Shown in pieces: positions 33,217 through 43,060 of a stretch of DNA of 64,000 bases; within the stretch, counting starts at the first letter, position 1, and each line of letters starts with the position of its first letter. The notes beneath the pieces were generated by a model. It searched no databases. It was not told the DNA's origin and was given only the letters and a program-made list of their open reading frames with translations. The translations under genes and the position numbers were made by a program. Source of the stretch: G963663775 sp963663775. GTDB taxonomy: Bacteria; Bacillota; Clostridia; Oscillospirales; Butyricicoccaceae. The DNA lies in the NCBI GenBank assembly GCA_963663775.1, contig OY760624.1:186001-250000 (forward strand). The letters run 5' to 3'.

Positions 33217-34479
33217 CTATAGATGGCTGCGACGATATTTTTCCCATCTTTTCACACCCAGTGCGGTCACTGCGCAAGCCGCAATGGCAAAGCCAAGCCA
33301 TGCCAGAATGGCAGCATTCCATCCATAATATTCCGAAATTTTACCGATGCCATAGGACGAAATCGCACTGCCCGCATAGCATGCGCAGTTGAGCACACCG
33401 GTGACACTGGAGCTCTTACCGATTGCCCCAAAATGCATAGGCATAAAGCTGATATACATAGAATTCGAGCCAACCATTGCAGTGCTCGCACACGTTAGCA
33501 GCACCAAGGAAAGCATTGCATTGGACGCACCCGCAGGAATCAACAATGCCAAAAATCCAATACATGCCAGATAAAATCCAACTGCTCCACGCATTTCATT
33601 TTTAATCACATTCTGTGCCAGATATTTTGTCAAAACGACACCGCCCATATTCACCGTCGGCAGTAAAATTGCCAGCAAAATGGATAATGATGTGGATAAG
33701 CCAAATCGTTCTGTCATCAAAGACGGTACCCACGATTGAATGCCATCCCGCAGCAGACCACCCGATAGCGCACCAAACACTGCACAAATTGCGCCGGAAA
33801 CCAGCAATAATTTCAGCAGATTGCCGCTTTCGCCGCTTTCCACTGCGGATAGTTCTACCGTTTCTGTGCCGCCATGCTTTTCGGTCATGCGCAGACAAAA
33901 GCCCATCCCACGATTCCACCAAAGTGCCGCAAGAATCATCAATCCACCCGAAAGCAAAAAGACCGCACGCCAATGAATCCATCGGAGCAGGATAGATGCC
34001 AGCAAATAAATTAAAATCGTTGCCACAGGATAGGCAAATCCAATGTTCGCACAGGCACGTTTGCGCGAGGAAGGCGGCATAATTTCTGCAAAAATTCGTG
34101 AAATCGGTGACCAGATAAAGGATTGAAACGCACCATTGAGCACCCAAAGCACCAACATCATGTGCAAATCATCCGCCAGACCCATCGCAAGATTGATAAA
34201 TGCAGAACCCAATGTTCCGACAAACACCATACGCTGCGGACTGGTACGGTCTCCCAAAAATCCGCTGAACACCTGACAAATGCCATAGGACGCAAACAAC
34301 GCTGTGCCCACCAAACCAGCGGAACTCTTGGTGAATCCTTCACGTACAATCAACTCTGCCATAACCGCTGAATAACTCAATCGCCCCAACAGTGCGACAA
34401 TATAAGTAACGGTACACAGCATAAATAAATAAACGGACAATCGCTCCGGACAAACCCGACGGCTAACAACGGTGGTCAT
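33217..34479 (-). CDS. MFS transporter, organophosphate/hexuronate-type
   Basis: 420 residues with twelve predicted membrane helices. The first loop GRLSYSAVMAELI followed by SSAGLVGTALFASYGICQVF and FLGDRTSPQRMV is like UhpC/GlpT-type MFS proteins (OPA family and relatives). Helices 7-12 begin near LLKLLLVSGAICAVFGALSG. The start at 34479 has GAAGGAG upstream; the longer frame has none. The substrate cannot be told; no catabolic partner is adjacent. It is a single gene ended by the terminator shared with tcdA. Confidence 0.88.
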   Translation of the reverse strand: MTTVVSRRVCPERLSVYLFMLCTVTYIVALLGRLSYSAVMAELIVREGFTKSSAGLVGTALFASYGICQVFSGFLGDRTSPQRMVFVGTLGSAFINLAMGLADDLHMMLVLWVLNGAFQSFIWSPISRIFAEIMPPSSRKRACANIGFAYPVATILIYLLASILLRWIHWRAVFLLSGGLMILAALWWNRGMGFCLRMTEKHGGTETVELSAVESGESGNLLKLLLVSGAICAVFGALSGGLLRDGIQSWVPSLMTERFGLSTSLSILLAILLPTVNMGGVVLTKYLAQNVIKNEMRGAVGFYLACIGFLALLIPAGASNAMLSLVLLTCASTAMVGSNSMYISFMPMHFGAIGKSSSVTGVLNCACYAGSAISSYGIGKISEYYGWNAAILAWLGFAIAACAVTALGVKRWEKYRRSHL

Positions 34480-34576
34480 AGTTTTGCATACTCCTTCAGT
34501 TTTTTTCATTCTGTTATATCATACCACAAAAACGAACCACTGCCTATAAAATCTTGACAGGATATTGATTTTGCAC

Positions 34577-34616
34577 AAAAAAGGGGTCTATGCAGCTTTG
34601 CCGCATAGACCCCTTT
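34577..34616 (-). terminator. Terminator after ispH-S1
   Basis: On the minus strand AAAGGGGTCTATGC / GCATAGACCCCTTTTTT. Confidence 0.9.
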
Positions 34617-34639
34617 GAATCGCAACATTTGACCGAAGC

Positions 34640-36583
34640 TTATTCTTCGTCTTCGCTTGTTTCGCCTGCATTAGCAGCACGAACGGACAAAGAAACCTTC
34701 TTCTTTTCGTCATTGATGTCAATAATCATTGCATCAACTTCCTGTCCGATGGTCAGTACTTCATCAGGCTTTGCAATGTGATGGTCTGCAATCTGAGAAA
34801 TATGAATCAAGCCGTCAACACCCGGAATGATTTCCGCAAATGCACCAAACGGCATAAACTTCAAGATTTTAACACCCACAACGTCATCCACTGCATAGTT
34901 GGTCTTGAAGATGTTCCACGGATTGTCCTCTGCACGCTTGTAGCCCAGAGAAATCTTCTTGTTATCCTTGTCCAATGCAATGACATAGACATTGATTTCG
35001 TCACCAACGCTGACTACTTCAGACGGGTGCTTGATACGACCCCAAGACAGCTCGGAAATGTGAATCATGCCGTCTACGCCGCCGATGTCAACAAATGCAC
35101 CATAAGAAGTCAAAGACTTTACAGTTCCGGTAAATTCCTGACCTACTTCGATAACTTCCCAAACCTTTTCTGCAGAAGCCTTGCGCTGCTCCTGGATAAC
35201 GGCACGAATAGAGCCAACCACACGCTTGCGCTGGCGGTTGATTTCGGTGATATAGAAGTTCTGCTTGGTCTTGAGCAGTTGGGTCATCGGCTGATCCTTC
35301 GGCACATTGGTCTGGCTTGCCGGAATGAATACACGCACGCCAAATGCAATCGCAACCACACCGCCGCGATTTTCTTCGATAATGGTGCCTTCGACCATTT
35401 CGTGCTCATCCTTTGCCTTTTCAACGGTTTCCCAACCCTTCATCTGGTCGATGCGCTTCTTGGAAAGGCTGATGGTACCCTCGCTATCATTGACACGAAT
35501 GACAACTGCTTCGATTTCATCGCCGGTTTTGTAATGATCTGCGACATTGTATGCCGGATCATCAGACAGCTCGCTGACAGGGATGTACGCTGCGTGCTTT
35601 ACGCCCAAATCAACCTGTACTTCAGAATTGGTAATCTGAATAATGGTACCGGTAACCTTTTCTCCTGTATTTATGGTTTTGAAGGATTCCTCCAACATTG
35701 CTGCGAAATCCTCGCTGTTTTCGATTTTGGTTTCTTCACTCATCATGTTACTGACCTCCTTAATTATCCTTGCCGGGGTAGATGCACCCGCCGTAATACC
35801 GATGTGCCCGAAAGCATCTTGCGCTTTGTATGCCAGCGAAAGCTCTGACGCATCCTCGATCAAAAATACACGCGGGCAGAGGTCTTTGCTGATTTCATAG
35901 AGTCGTTTGGTGTTGGAACTTTTCCGGTCACCAATTACGATCATGGTATCCGATCTTCCGGCAAGCAGACGAGCCTCGGCTTGACGCTCATCCGTCGCAT
36001 TACATATTGTATCAAAAATTTTCGGGTTTGTACACTCTTTTTTTAAAACTTGTATGAATTTCTCCCAAATTCTTCGATTTAATGTGGTTTGAGCTACAAT
36101 ACTAAAGGATTCACCGCAGTGAAAATTTTCATTCTTTTGTGCCGCTTCAAACTCCTGCGGGGTTTCAAACACCAAGGATTCACGACACCATCCCTGAATT
36201 CCCAGCACTTCCGGATGATCTCGGCTGCCCAAAACGATGATTTTCTGTCCAAGCGCACTTTCCGCTTCCACAATCTTATGAATTTTCTGTACAAACGGAC
36301 AGGTAGCATCAAATATTTTGCAGCCCTTTTTCTGCAACTGCGCATACACCGTCTGCGCCACACCGTGGGCACGAATCAAAACCGGAGCACCATCCGGAAT
36401 TTCCAAAATCGTATCCGCCGTGATAACCCCTTTGGCAGCCAAGCGGTTGATTTCATGGGTATTGTGAATAATGGCGCCAAAGGCGTAAATGCCCTGCTGT
36501 TTTTCCGCTTCCTGCTCTGCCATTTGCACAGCACGCCGCACGCCAAAGCAAAAGCCTGCGGTCTTTGCTACTTCAACATTCAT
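34640..36583 (-). CDS. ispH: IspH-ribosomal protein S1 fusion
   Basis: 647 residues in one uninterrupted frame. Residues 1-280 are 4-hydroxy-3-methylbut-2-enyl diphosphate reductase, the last step of the MEP isoprenoid pathway; the three cluster Cys are in TAGFCFGVRRA, DATCPFVQKIH and DTICNATDERQ. From about 312 four S1 RNA-binding domains follow (GEKVTGTIIQITNSEVQVDL, EHEMVEGTIIEENRGG, GQEFTGTVKSLTSYGAFVDI, and a fourth), as in a short ribosomal S1. This fusion is known from Clostridia. It overlaps plsC by four bases. The acidic tail is SEDEE. Confidence 0.95.
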   Translation of the reverse strand: MNVEVAKTAGFCFGVRRAVQMAEQEAEKQQGIYAFGAIIHNTHEINRLAAKGVITADTILEIPDGAPVLIRAHGVAQTVYAQLQKKGCKIFDATCPFVQKIHKIVEAESALGQKIIVLGSRDHPEVLGIQGWCRESLVFETPQEFEAAQKNENFHCGESFSIVAQTTLNRRIWEKFIQVLKKECTNPKIFDTICNATDERQAEARLLAGRSDTMIVIGDRKSSNTKRLYEISKDLCPRVFLIEDASELSLAYKAQDAFGHIGITAGASTPARIIKEVSNMMSEETKIENSEDFAAMLEESFKTINTGEKVTGTIIQITNSEVQVDLGVKHAAYIPVSELSDDPAYNVADHYKTGDEIEAVVIRVNDSEGTISLSKKRIDQMKGWETVEKAKDEHEMVEGTIIEENRGGVVAIAFGVRVFIPASQTNVPKDQPMTQLLKTKQNFYITEINRQRKRVVGSIRAVIQEQRKASAEKVWEVIEVGQEFTGTVKSLTSYGAFVDIGGVDGMIHISELSWGRIKHPSEVVSVGDEINVYVIALDKDNKKISLGYKRAEDNPWNIFKTNYAVDDVVGVKILKFMPFGAFAEIIPGVDGLIHISQIADHHIAKPDEVLTIGQEVDAMIIDINDEKKKVSLSVRAANAGETSEDEE

Positions 36584-37170
36584 TTCGGTACGGTTTCACC
36601 CAATGCATAAATGCGGTGCAAAATATCCTCTGAAATCGCTTTATAGTCCTTATTGCCTTCTTCCGGGCGAAATGGCTTTCCAATCACCACATACACATGT
36701 CCATGCTTTTTCTTGTCTTCCGTGATATACATCGGCACAATGGGAGCACGTGTTCTCGTTGCCAGCATCGCTGCACCTTCTTTGGTTTCGCCTTCTTTGG
36801 CGTCACGTGTGCCCTGCGGAAAAATAATCAGCTTACGTCCATCTTTGACCGCCTGCAATGCGGTTTTGATGGCTGTAATGTCTGCTTGCCCGCGTGAAAC
36901 CGGAAATGCACCAATCCACGTAATAAGACGTCCAAACCAAACATTTCCCTCAAACAGCTCACGCTTTGCCATGATGGCAGTGCTGGTTGCCACGCCCAAA
37001 CACGCCGTTGCAAGCGGGGGATCTACCGTAGAACGATGATTGGGACACACCACGCATCCGCCTTCTGGAATATTTTCACGTCCAATGACATGCAGCTTAT
37101 AGTATAAGCTAAACCATATCAATATCGCTGTAAGCGCAATTTTCTGTATCCAATGATGATATTTATTCAT
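36580..37170 (-). CDS. plsC: 1-acyl-sn-glycerol-3-phosphate acyltransferase
   Basis: 196 residues. It makes phosphatidic acid. Acyltransferase motifs: NHRSTVDPPL (NHxxxxD catalytic), LFEGNVWFGRLITWIGAFPVS, and FPQGTRDAKEG (the FPEGTR block, with Gln for Glu). One N-terminal hydrophobic segment anchors it to the membrane. It sits between cmk and ispH-S1, the conserved Clostridial order cmk-plsC-ispH. AAAAGGGG upstream of the ATG. Confidence 0.94.
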   Translation of the reverse strand: MNKYHHWIQKIALTAILIWFSLYYKLHVIGRENIPEGGCVVCPNHRSTVDPPLATACLGVATSTAIMAKRELFEGNVWFGRLITWIGAFPVSRGQADITAIKTALQAVKDGRKLIIFPQGTRDAKEGETKEGAAMLATRTRAPIVPMYITEDKKKHGHVYVVIGKPFRPEEGNKDYKAISEDILHRIYALGETVPK

Positions 37171-37184
37171 AGTTACAACCCCTT

Positions 37185-37856
37185 TTACAGTTTTTCTGCA
37201 ATAATATCACAAATTCGTGCAATGCTCTGCTCCAAATCCAGCGCACTGGTATCCACCAGAATCGCATCCTCTGCCGCTTTGAGCGGTGCCGCCGCACGGC
37301 TTTCATCCTGCGCATCCCGTGCAATCATATCCCGCAGCACTTGGTCATAAGACACCGACTGTCCTTTTTCCACAAGCTCACGATACCGCCGCTCGGCACG
37401 TTTTTCTGCACTTGCCGTTAAGAATATCTTCACATCCGCCTGTGGCAGAATCACAGTGCCAATGTCACGCCCGTCCATGATGACGCTGCTCTCCTGCGCC
37501 ATACTGCGCTGCAAATCCAACAAATACGTACGCACCTGCGGTATAGCGGAAACCTGCGAGGCATATTGGGAGATTTCATGCGTGCGAATGGCATCCGACA
37601 CATCTTCTTCTCCTAACAGCACACGCTGTTCCCCGTCTACATAGTGCAAACGCAGCTGCAGGGTTGGCAGCAGTGCGCAGACCTGCGCCGCATCATCTCC
37701 CGCCACACCACACCGCTGTGCCGCAAGTCCAATGCTGCGATACATAGCACCGGTATCGACATAAATAAATCCCATTTTCACAGCGATAGCACGTGCAATC
37801 GTGCTTTTTCCTGCGCCAGACGGCCCATCAATCGCCACTGCAACCTGCTTGTTCAT
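37185..37856 (-). CDS. cmk: Cytidylate kinase
   Basis: 223 residues. It phosphorylates CMP and dCMP. P-loop IDGPSGAGKST, FIYVDTGAMYRSIGL as the CMP site, VIMDGRDIGTVI and the lid AEKRAERRYREL. The insert typical of CMP kinases is present. AAAAAGGAG precedes the ATG; 28 bases after the HI0933 gene. Confidence 0.96.
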   Translation of the reverse strand: MNKQVAVAIDGPSGAGKSTIARAIAVKMGFIYVDTGAMYRSIGLAAQRCGVAGDDAAQVCALLPTLQLRLHYVDGEQRVLLGEEDVSDAIRTHEISQYASQVSAIPQVRTYLLDLQRSMAQESSVIMDGRDIGTVILPQADVKIFLTASAEKRAERRYRELVEKGQSVSYDQVLRDMIARDAQDESRAAAPLKAAEDAILVDTSALDLEQSIARICDIIAEKL

Positions 37857-37884
37857 GGTTCAATCTCCTTTTTGTCTTATTCTC

Positions 37885-39111
37885 TCATTGTGCGGCGCAT
37901 TGTCCCGCCAAATAGCCGGTTGACCACGCAATTTGCAAATTAAATCCGCCCGTATACGCATCCACATCCAAAATTTCGCCTGCGAAGAACAATCCTGCCA
38001 CCTGCTTAGATGCCATCGTTTTCGGGGATACTTCTCGTGTGCTGATGCCGCCGCTGGTGATAATCGCCTCTTCAATCGGTCGTTTTCCTGCAATGGCAAT
38101 TGGGAACGCCTTTAAAAGCTGCAAAAAAGTGCGTCTTTGCTCTTTGGTGATGCTGTGCATTTTTTGGTGCGGCGCAATGCCCGCCATACGGATGATAACC
38201 GGAATCAATTTGCGTGGCAGTAAGTCACCCAATCCATTGATAAAATCGCTGTTGCTGTGCTTTTCAAAGTCACCCAGCAAGCGTTTGTCCAATGTTTTTT
38301 CGTCCAACGCCGGTTTTAAATCGATTTCCAGGCGATAAGGCTTTTCCCTGCGCATGTGTGCCGATGCACTCAAAATCAGCGGACCGGAAACGCCAAAATG
38401 CGTAAACAGCATCTCGCCAAAATCTTGATAGATTTTTTTATCCTGCTCAAACAGCGTCACCTTCACATTGCGCAGGGACAGACCCATCATATCACAGCAA
38501 TTTTTCCCGTCCTCCACCAACGGCACGAGGGATGGCGTTGGCGGCACTACCGTATGCCCCAGTGCCTGTGCAAAACGATAGCCATCGCCGGTAGAACCCG
38601 TCAGCGGATAGGATGCACCGCCCGTCGTCAAAATTACACGGTCTGCCGCATAGGGTTTGTTTGCCGTTTGCACCCCGCTGACAGCACCGTTTGCGGTTTG
38701 GATGCCCGTGACTGTTTCCCGCACCAACTGCACCCCTTCTTTTTTGACAAAGCGCAGCAGTGCATCAATGACATCTGCCGCACGGTCAGATGTCGGAAAT
38801 ACACGGTTTCCACGCTCAATTTTCAGCGGCACGCCCAATTCTTCAAAAAACGCATAGGTCTGTGCAGGGTCAAACGCATGCAATGCACTGTGCAAAAATC
38901 GTCCGTTGCACGGCACATTGGCAAGTACTGTGGGAATATCGCAATGATTCATCACATTACAGCGACCTTTTCCTGTAATATACAGTTTTCTGCCCACTTT
39001 TTCATTTTTCTCAAACAGCAATACCTTTGCGCCGTTTTGTGCCGCAATGCCAGCGGCAAGCAGTCCCGCTGCCCCACCGCCGATGACTGCAACCGTATGT
39101 TTTCCGTTCAT
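37885..39111 (-). CDS. NAD(P)/FAD-dependent oxidoreductase, HI0933/BaiN-like
   Basis: 408 residues. N-terminal FAD Rossmann motif VIGGGAAGLLAAGIAA, then GRKLYITGKGRCNVMN (family signature), RVILTTGGASYPLTG and the C-terminal GLFFAGEILDVDAYTGGFNLQ. This flavoprotein family includes BaiN of bile-acid 7-dehydroxylation, but many members have unknown substrates. It overlaps the RpiR regulator by four bases (ATGA), with CGGAGG upstream. Its place ahead of cmk-plsC-ispH is common in Clostridia. Confidence 0.9.
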   Translation of the reverse strand: MNGKHTVAVIGGGAAGLLAAGIAAQNGAKVLLFEKNEKVGRKLYITGKGRCNVMNHCDIPTVLANVPCNGRFLHSALHAFDPAQTYAFFEELGVPLKIERGNRVFPTSDRAADVIDALLRFVKKEGVQLVRETVTGIQTANGAVSGVQTANKPYAADRVILTTGGASYPLTGSTGDGYRFAQALGHTVVPPTPSLVPLVEDGKNCCDMMGLSLRNVKVTLFEQDKKIYQDFGEMLFTHFGVSGPLILSASAHMRREKPYRLEIDLKPALDEKTLDKRLLGDFEKHSNSDFINGLGDLLPRKLIPVIIRMAGIAPHQKMHSITKEQRRTFLQLLKAFPIAIAGKRPIEEAIITSGGISTREVSPKTMASKQVAGLFFAGEILDVDAYTGGFNLQIAWSTGYLAGQCAAQ

Positions 39112-39971
39112 TCTTCCTCCGGTTTCTCATAAACCTGATACTGGTCCCAAATGCCTTCCAACCGTTCAAAGGTTTTTTCCACTTCTGCTTTTTGCTTCAT
39201 CCCCACTGCGACAATCAGCGCATTGATGACCGAAAGCGGTGCCACCAGCGAATCCACAAACGATGCCATGTCGCTTTTGGCAATTAAAGTATGGTCAGCA
39301 CAGCGATTGAGCGGCGAACGTCCGGAATCAGTTAATGCAACGACACAGGCGCCGCAGTCTTTGGCATATTGCATTGCCGACAGCGTCCGCTTAGAATAGC
39401 GAGGAAAGCTGATGCCAATCAGCACATCTTCTTCCCCAATGCGCATAATCTGCTCAAAGGTTTCGCTCATACCTGCCGCATTGACCACCCGCACATTGTC
39501 AAACAACAGCGTGAAATAAAATCCCAAAAAATTGGACAGCGCAGAAGAGGACCGCACACCCAAAATATAAATGCGTTTCGCACGCAAAATGGCATCCACC
39601 GTTCCTTGGAAGGCATGATGATTCATTTCGTCCAATGTCATGCGGATTTTTTCAATATCGGCATTGAGCACCGCATGCAGCACGTCACGGTCACCCATGC
39701 GGTCACTGGTCACCTCCATGCGCTGAACAGATGTCAGCTTATTGCGAATCATTTCCTGCAGCGCCTTTTGCAGCTGCGGATAGCCTTCATATCCCAGCTC
39801 GGTTGCAAAGCGCACCACCGTGGATTCACTGACACCCACATTGGTGCCCAAGCGGCTCGCCGTCATAAAAGCCGCCTTTTCATAATGTTCTAAAATATAG
39901 CGGGCAATCAGCCGCTGCCCCTTTGAAAAATCGCCAAGACTCCCTTGAATCTTCGACATTAAGTCGTTCAT
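39108..39971 (-). CDS. RpiR/MurR-family transcriptional regulator
   Basis: 287 residues. The N-terminal HTH is in FMTASRLGTNVGVSESTVVR, and a SIS sugar-phosphate-binding domain follows (RIYILGVRSSSALSNFLGFY, DVLIGISFPRYSKRT, VVALTDSGRSPLNRCADHT). Such regulators respond to phosphosugars such as MurNAc-6-P or hexose phosphates. It is the first gene of the operon that continues with HI0933-cmk-plsC-ispH/S1. AGAGGAAAG precedes the ATG. Confidence 0.92.
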   Translation of the reverse strand: MNDLMSKIQGSLGDFSKGQRLIARYILEHYEKAAFMTASRLGTNVGVSESTVVRFATELGYEGYPQLQKALQEMIRNKLTSVQRMEVTSDRMGDRDVLHAVLNADIEKIRMTLDEMNHHAFQGTVDAILRAKRIYILGVRSSSALSNFLGFYFTLLFDNVRVVNAAGMSETFEQIMRIGEEDVLIGISFPRYSKRTLSAMQYAKDCGACVVALTDSGRSPLNRCADHTLIAKSDMASFVDSLVAPLSVINALIVAVGMKQKAEVEKTFERLEGIWDQYQVYEKPEEE

Positions 39972-40010
39972 AGCTCTTTCCTCTGCTTTTGTTTCACATT
40001 CGCTTCTTTT

Positions 40011-40039
40011 ATTGTAGGTAAAAAGCGTTTAAAATGCAA
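40011..40039 (-). promoter_or_regulatory. Promoter of the RpiR-cmk-ispH operon
   Basis: On the minus strand TTGCAT (40039-40034), 17 bases, TACAAT (40016-40011), 40 bases before the start codon of the RpiR gene. Confidence 0.75.
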
Positions 40040-40057
40040 GATGTTTTGCACAAACTT

Positions 40058-40792
40058 TCACTTATTCTCTTCCTCTGGAATGGCTGCCGCCTTTTGCAGC
40101 TGCTGCAGTTCTTTTGTGGTCAATACACGCCACTTGCCAACCGGCAGCGAGGAGTCAAGCGACACCTTGCCGATGGATTCCCGCTTCAATCGGCGCACCG
40201 ACAGCCCGCAGGCTTCGCACATCTTACGAATCTGGCGATTGCGTCCCTCATGAATAATGAGCCGTATGGTCGCACGGTCTTCTTCCTGCCGCACAATAAA
40301 CACCCTGGCTGGCTGAATGGTATGCCCATCAATCTCCATCGGATTTTCCAGCTCCGGAATGCGTGCCAAATTCCCTCTGACGCTGACCAAATAGGTCTTG
40401 TCTACATCATGCCGCGGATGGGTCAGCTGATAGGCAAGGTCGCCGTCATTGGTCATAATCAGCAGGCCTTCCGAATCATGGTCGAGCCGCCCCACAGGGA
40501 ACACACGTGCCCCGCAGCCCTTGACCAGCTGCGAAACATCCCGCCGGCCCTTTTCATCATGCAGCGTGGTGACAAAGCCACGTGGCTTATGCAGCATCAG
40601 ATAGACCTTGGCTTCTTTGCCGCCAATGGGTTTTCCGTCTACACAAATGCGCTGCTTTTGTGCGTCTGCACGGTCGCCAAGCTTCGCTTTTCTGCCGTCA
40701 ACCGTCACACGCCCTGCGCTGATGATTTCTTCCGAAGCACGGCGGGAACAAATGCCTGCCTGTGACAAAATTTTCTGTAATCTTTCCTGCAT
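40058..40792 (-). CDS. 16S/23S rRNA pseudouridine synthase, RsuA/RluB type
   Basis: 244 residues. N-terminal S4 RNA-binding domain (ERLQKILSQAGICSRRASEE), then catalytic Asp in VGRLDHDSEGLLIMTNDGDL, YLVSVRG, and the late RNRQIRKMCEACGL, which is the RsuA/RluB/E signature. It last follows dacF in the operon that begins with the M50 peptidase; the order scpA-scpB-ytfJ-dacF-rluB is well known in Firmicutes, so RluB of 23S rRNA is the likely activity. Confidence 0.92.
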   Translation of the reverse strand: MQERLQKILSQAGICSRRASEEIISAGRVTVDGRKAKLGDRADAQKQRICVDGKPIGGKEAKVYLMLHKPRGFVTTLHDEKGRRDVSQLVKGCGARVFPVGRLDHDSEGLLIMTNDGDLAYQLTHPRHDVDKTYLVSVRGNLARIPELENPMEIDGHTIQPARVFIVRQEEDRATIRLIIHEGRNRQIRKMCEACGLSVRRLKRESIGKVSLDSSLPVGKWRVLTTKELQQLQKAAAIPEEENK

Positions 40793-40826
40793 ACTTTTTC
40801 TCCATTCTATTGTTCGACACCCCTGC

Positions 40827-41921
40827 TTATGCCGGGTGTATCCTATCCCAAAGCTGTTCTAAAAGTCCCTTTTCCGGCGGCAGCAGTGCCGCTCCCTGCG
40901 CAAAACGCAACGTATCTTGTGCCAAAACGGTGTTTCCGCAGCAATATGCAATCGTTCCATACACGCTGCCCGCTGCAATCGGCGCATAGGTAAACCGCAT
41001 CCCAAAATATTCCGTGCGCAGCGTTTGCACTTCCTCGGCTGTCAGATAAACTTCCACCGTATGCTGTGCTGCAACCGGCAGCATACCGCCGCAGCCGCCA
41101 ATCACAGGCTGCTGGCGCAAAACATCGCCTGCCTGATGCAGCGTATACGCCTGATATTGCGCAAATCCGCTTTCAAACATGGTGATATGGTCATTCCAAT
41201 CATCCGGTGCGTTGAGCGTCACGCCAATCAGCCGCCGCCCATTGCGCTCGGCTGCTGACACCAAGCAGCGACCGCTTTTTTTGGTGAAGCCGGTTTTAAT
41301 CCCTACCGCATCGGTGTAATATTGTAGTAATTTGTTGTGATTTGTCATATATCGTCCATTTTCGCTGTGCGATTTGGTAGAAACCATTTCCCGAAAGGTT
41401 GCATTCTGCATAGCATATGCCGCAATCTTTGCCAACTCCCGTGCGGTGGTGTAGTGGGTTGCACCGTCCAAGCCATTCGGATTGTCGAAATGCGTGTGTG
41501 TTAAGCCCAACTGCTGCGCTGTTTCGTTCATTTTTGCAACAAAAGCTTCCATCCCGCCGCATTCTCCGGCAATCGCAAGTGCTGCGTCATTGCCGCTGAG
41601 CAGCAGCAGACCATACAAGGTTTCCCGCAGGGTCAGCCGTTCCCCATCCTTGAGATACATCGAAGAACCTTCCACCAGCGTATATTCTTTTTTCACGGTA
41701 TACACACGGTCTAAATCCTCTTGCTCCAGCGCAACGATTGCCGTCATAATCTTTGTTGTGGATGCCATGGGAAGCTGTTCATCTGCATTTTGCGCAAACA
41801 ATACCGCACCCGTCGTGCCGTCTATCAAAACCGCACTCTGTGCGCTGATGGCACCGACGTGCAGCAGCACACAAACCATTCCCAAAACAAGCGAAAATCC
41901 GATTTTACAAGCCTTATACAT
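40827..41921 (-). CDS. D-alanyl-D-alanine carboxypeptidase, DacF-like
   Basis: 364 residues. Signal peptide (MYKACKIGFSLVLGMVCVLL), then the S11 peptidase: catalytic SxxK in MASTTKIMTAI, SGN in LLSGNDAALAI and KTG in GIKTGFTKKSGR. C-terminal PBP5 beta domain follows (about 270-364). It trims the terminal D-Ala of peptidoglycan stems. Sporulation-linked dacF commonly follows ytfJ in Clostridia, as here. The start gives the signal peptide; GGGGAAATGAT lies upstream. Confidence 0.92.
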   Translation of the reverse strand: MYKACKIGFSLVLGMVCVLLHVGAISAQSAVLIDGTTGAVLFAQNADEQLPMASTTKIMTAIVALEQEDLDRVYTVKKEYTLVEGSSMYLKDGERLTLRETLYGLLLLSGNDAALAIAGECGGMEAFVAKMNETAQQLGLTHTHFDNPNGLDGATHYTTARELAKIAAYAMQNATFREMVSTKSHSENGRYMTNHNKLLQYYTDAVGIKTGFTKKSGRCLVSAAERNGRRLIGVTLNAPDDWNDHITMFESGFAQYQAYTLHQAGDVLRQQPVIGGCGGMLPVAAQHTVEVYLTAEEVQTLRTEYFGMRFTYAPIAAGSVYGTIAYCCGNTVLAQDTLRFAQGAALLPPEKGLLEQLWDRIHPA

Positions 41922-42023
41922 ATCATTTCCCCACAATCCGTCAAACAAAGAGGAAGCCTACCCATACCAAAACTATACGAGTAGGCCACATCAGATATGC
42001 ATGGCATGCCAATCAACGCAGGG

Positions 42024-42440
42024 TTATTCTTTCGGCTCCTCCGCATCTTTTGCGGCATTTTTTCGCTCTTCAAAGAAGCTGGACACCTTATTGATGGCAT
42101 TTGGAAGCATTTCCACCAAACGGTCGGCAGTGCTGTCTGCCTGCGCATTGATGGGCAGCATGTGTGCCCCATCCTTGTCAATGATGAGAAAGGACACGGG
42201 CACCACCGTCACGCCGGCACCACCGCCGCCGCCAAAGCACACAGGGGTATTCTCCTTGGCATGTCGGGACACATGGTCACTGCCGCCCGATGCAAACCCA
42301 AAACTGACCCGTGAAATCGGAATGACCGTCACGCCATCCGGCGTTAAAATCGGTTTTCCCACCACGGTATTGGCATCCACCATCTGCTTGATTTTTTCCA
42401 TCGTTGCATTCATCAGGTCACTGATTGGATGTTCATTCAT
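42024..42440 (-). CDS. ytfJ: YtfJ/GerW-family sporulation protein
   Basis: 138 residues. MNEHPISDLMNATMEKIKQM, then TVVGKPILTPDGVTVIPIS, VSFGFASGGSD and GGGGGAGVTVVPVSFLI are typical of YtfJ, a coat/germination protein needed for normal spore germination in Bacillus. It confirms spore-forming ancestry. Four-base overlap with the DUF2953 gene ahead. Confidence 0.93.
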   Translation of the reverse strand: MNEHPISDLMNATMEKIKQMVDANTVVGKPILTPDGVTVIPISRVSFGFASGGSDHVSRHAKENTPVCFGGGGGAGVTVVPVSFLIIDKDGAHMLPINAQADSTADRLVEMLPNAINKVSSFFEERKNAAKDAEEPKE

Positions 42441-43054
42441 ACATCTGCCTCCTCATTTTTGAGCAAGTGTTTTAACGCTACCAGCTTTTTCCGACTTTTT
42501 AATACGCTCCACAAAAATCCGATTAACCGCACAGAGGCTTCCACTTCTGCTTCCCATACCGTTTGAGATGCCTCAAAATCTGCATCCAACACAATCCGGC
42601 AGGACTTGTTTTTGAAATTTTGCTCCAAATAGGGTGCAAGCATCCCTGCAAATGCACTGCACGTGCCCAACAGCATACCAGTTGCTGCTGCATCTTTTGT
42701 GCCGAACAAAACCTGTATTTTAATCGCCTGCATGTGTAAATTACCATGCATATCGTCCAGCAAATCCAATACCGCATAGAAAACAGCACCCCAATCCTGC
42801 TTGGGACGATTTTCCTGCGTTGGCTTGTCCTCTTTTTTCGCAGGGGGCTTGCGGGGTTTTTTTGGCTTTTTGGATTTTGGGGGCTTATCACGTTCTGCCT
42901 TTTTGCGTGGTCGCAGCCGAATGCGCAGCAAACCAACGCCAATCCAAACCGTGTGTTGTTGATTGTTTCCACGATACCGCACCCATGTACGTGAAACTAA
43001 CAGCAGCGCAGCCAATCCCAAAAGAATTGTCGGCAGAAGCTTGGCAACCGTCAC
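42437..43054 (-). CDS. DUF2953 membrane-associated protein
   Basis: 205 residues. N-terminal hydrophobic helix (about 5-22), a basic low-complexity linker with Pro/Lys repeats (KKPRKPPAKKEDKPTQ, about 55-80) and a C-terminal globular part containing LHMQAIKIQVLFGTKDAA and CRIVLDADFEAS. The family sits next to ytfJ in most sporulating Firmicutes; function unknown. Start codon is GTG with GGAGTGAT upstream. Six bases after scpB. Confidence 0.85.
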   Translation of the reverse strand: MTVAKLLPTILLGLAALLLVSRTWVRYRGNNQQHTVWIGVGLLRIRLRPRKKAERDKPPKSKKPKKPRKPPAKKEDKPTQENRPKQDWGAVFYAVLDLLDDMHGNLHMQAIKIQVLFGTKDAAATGMLLGTCSAFAGMLAPYLEQNFKNKSCRIVLDADFEASQTVWEAEVEASVRLIGFLWSVLKSRKKLVALKHLLKNEEADV

Positions 43055-43060
43055 TGCGCA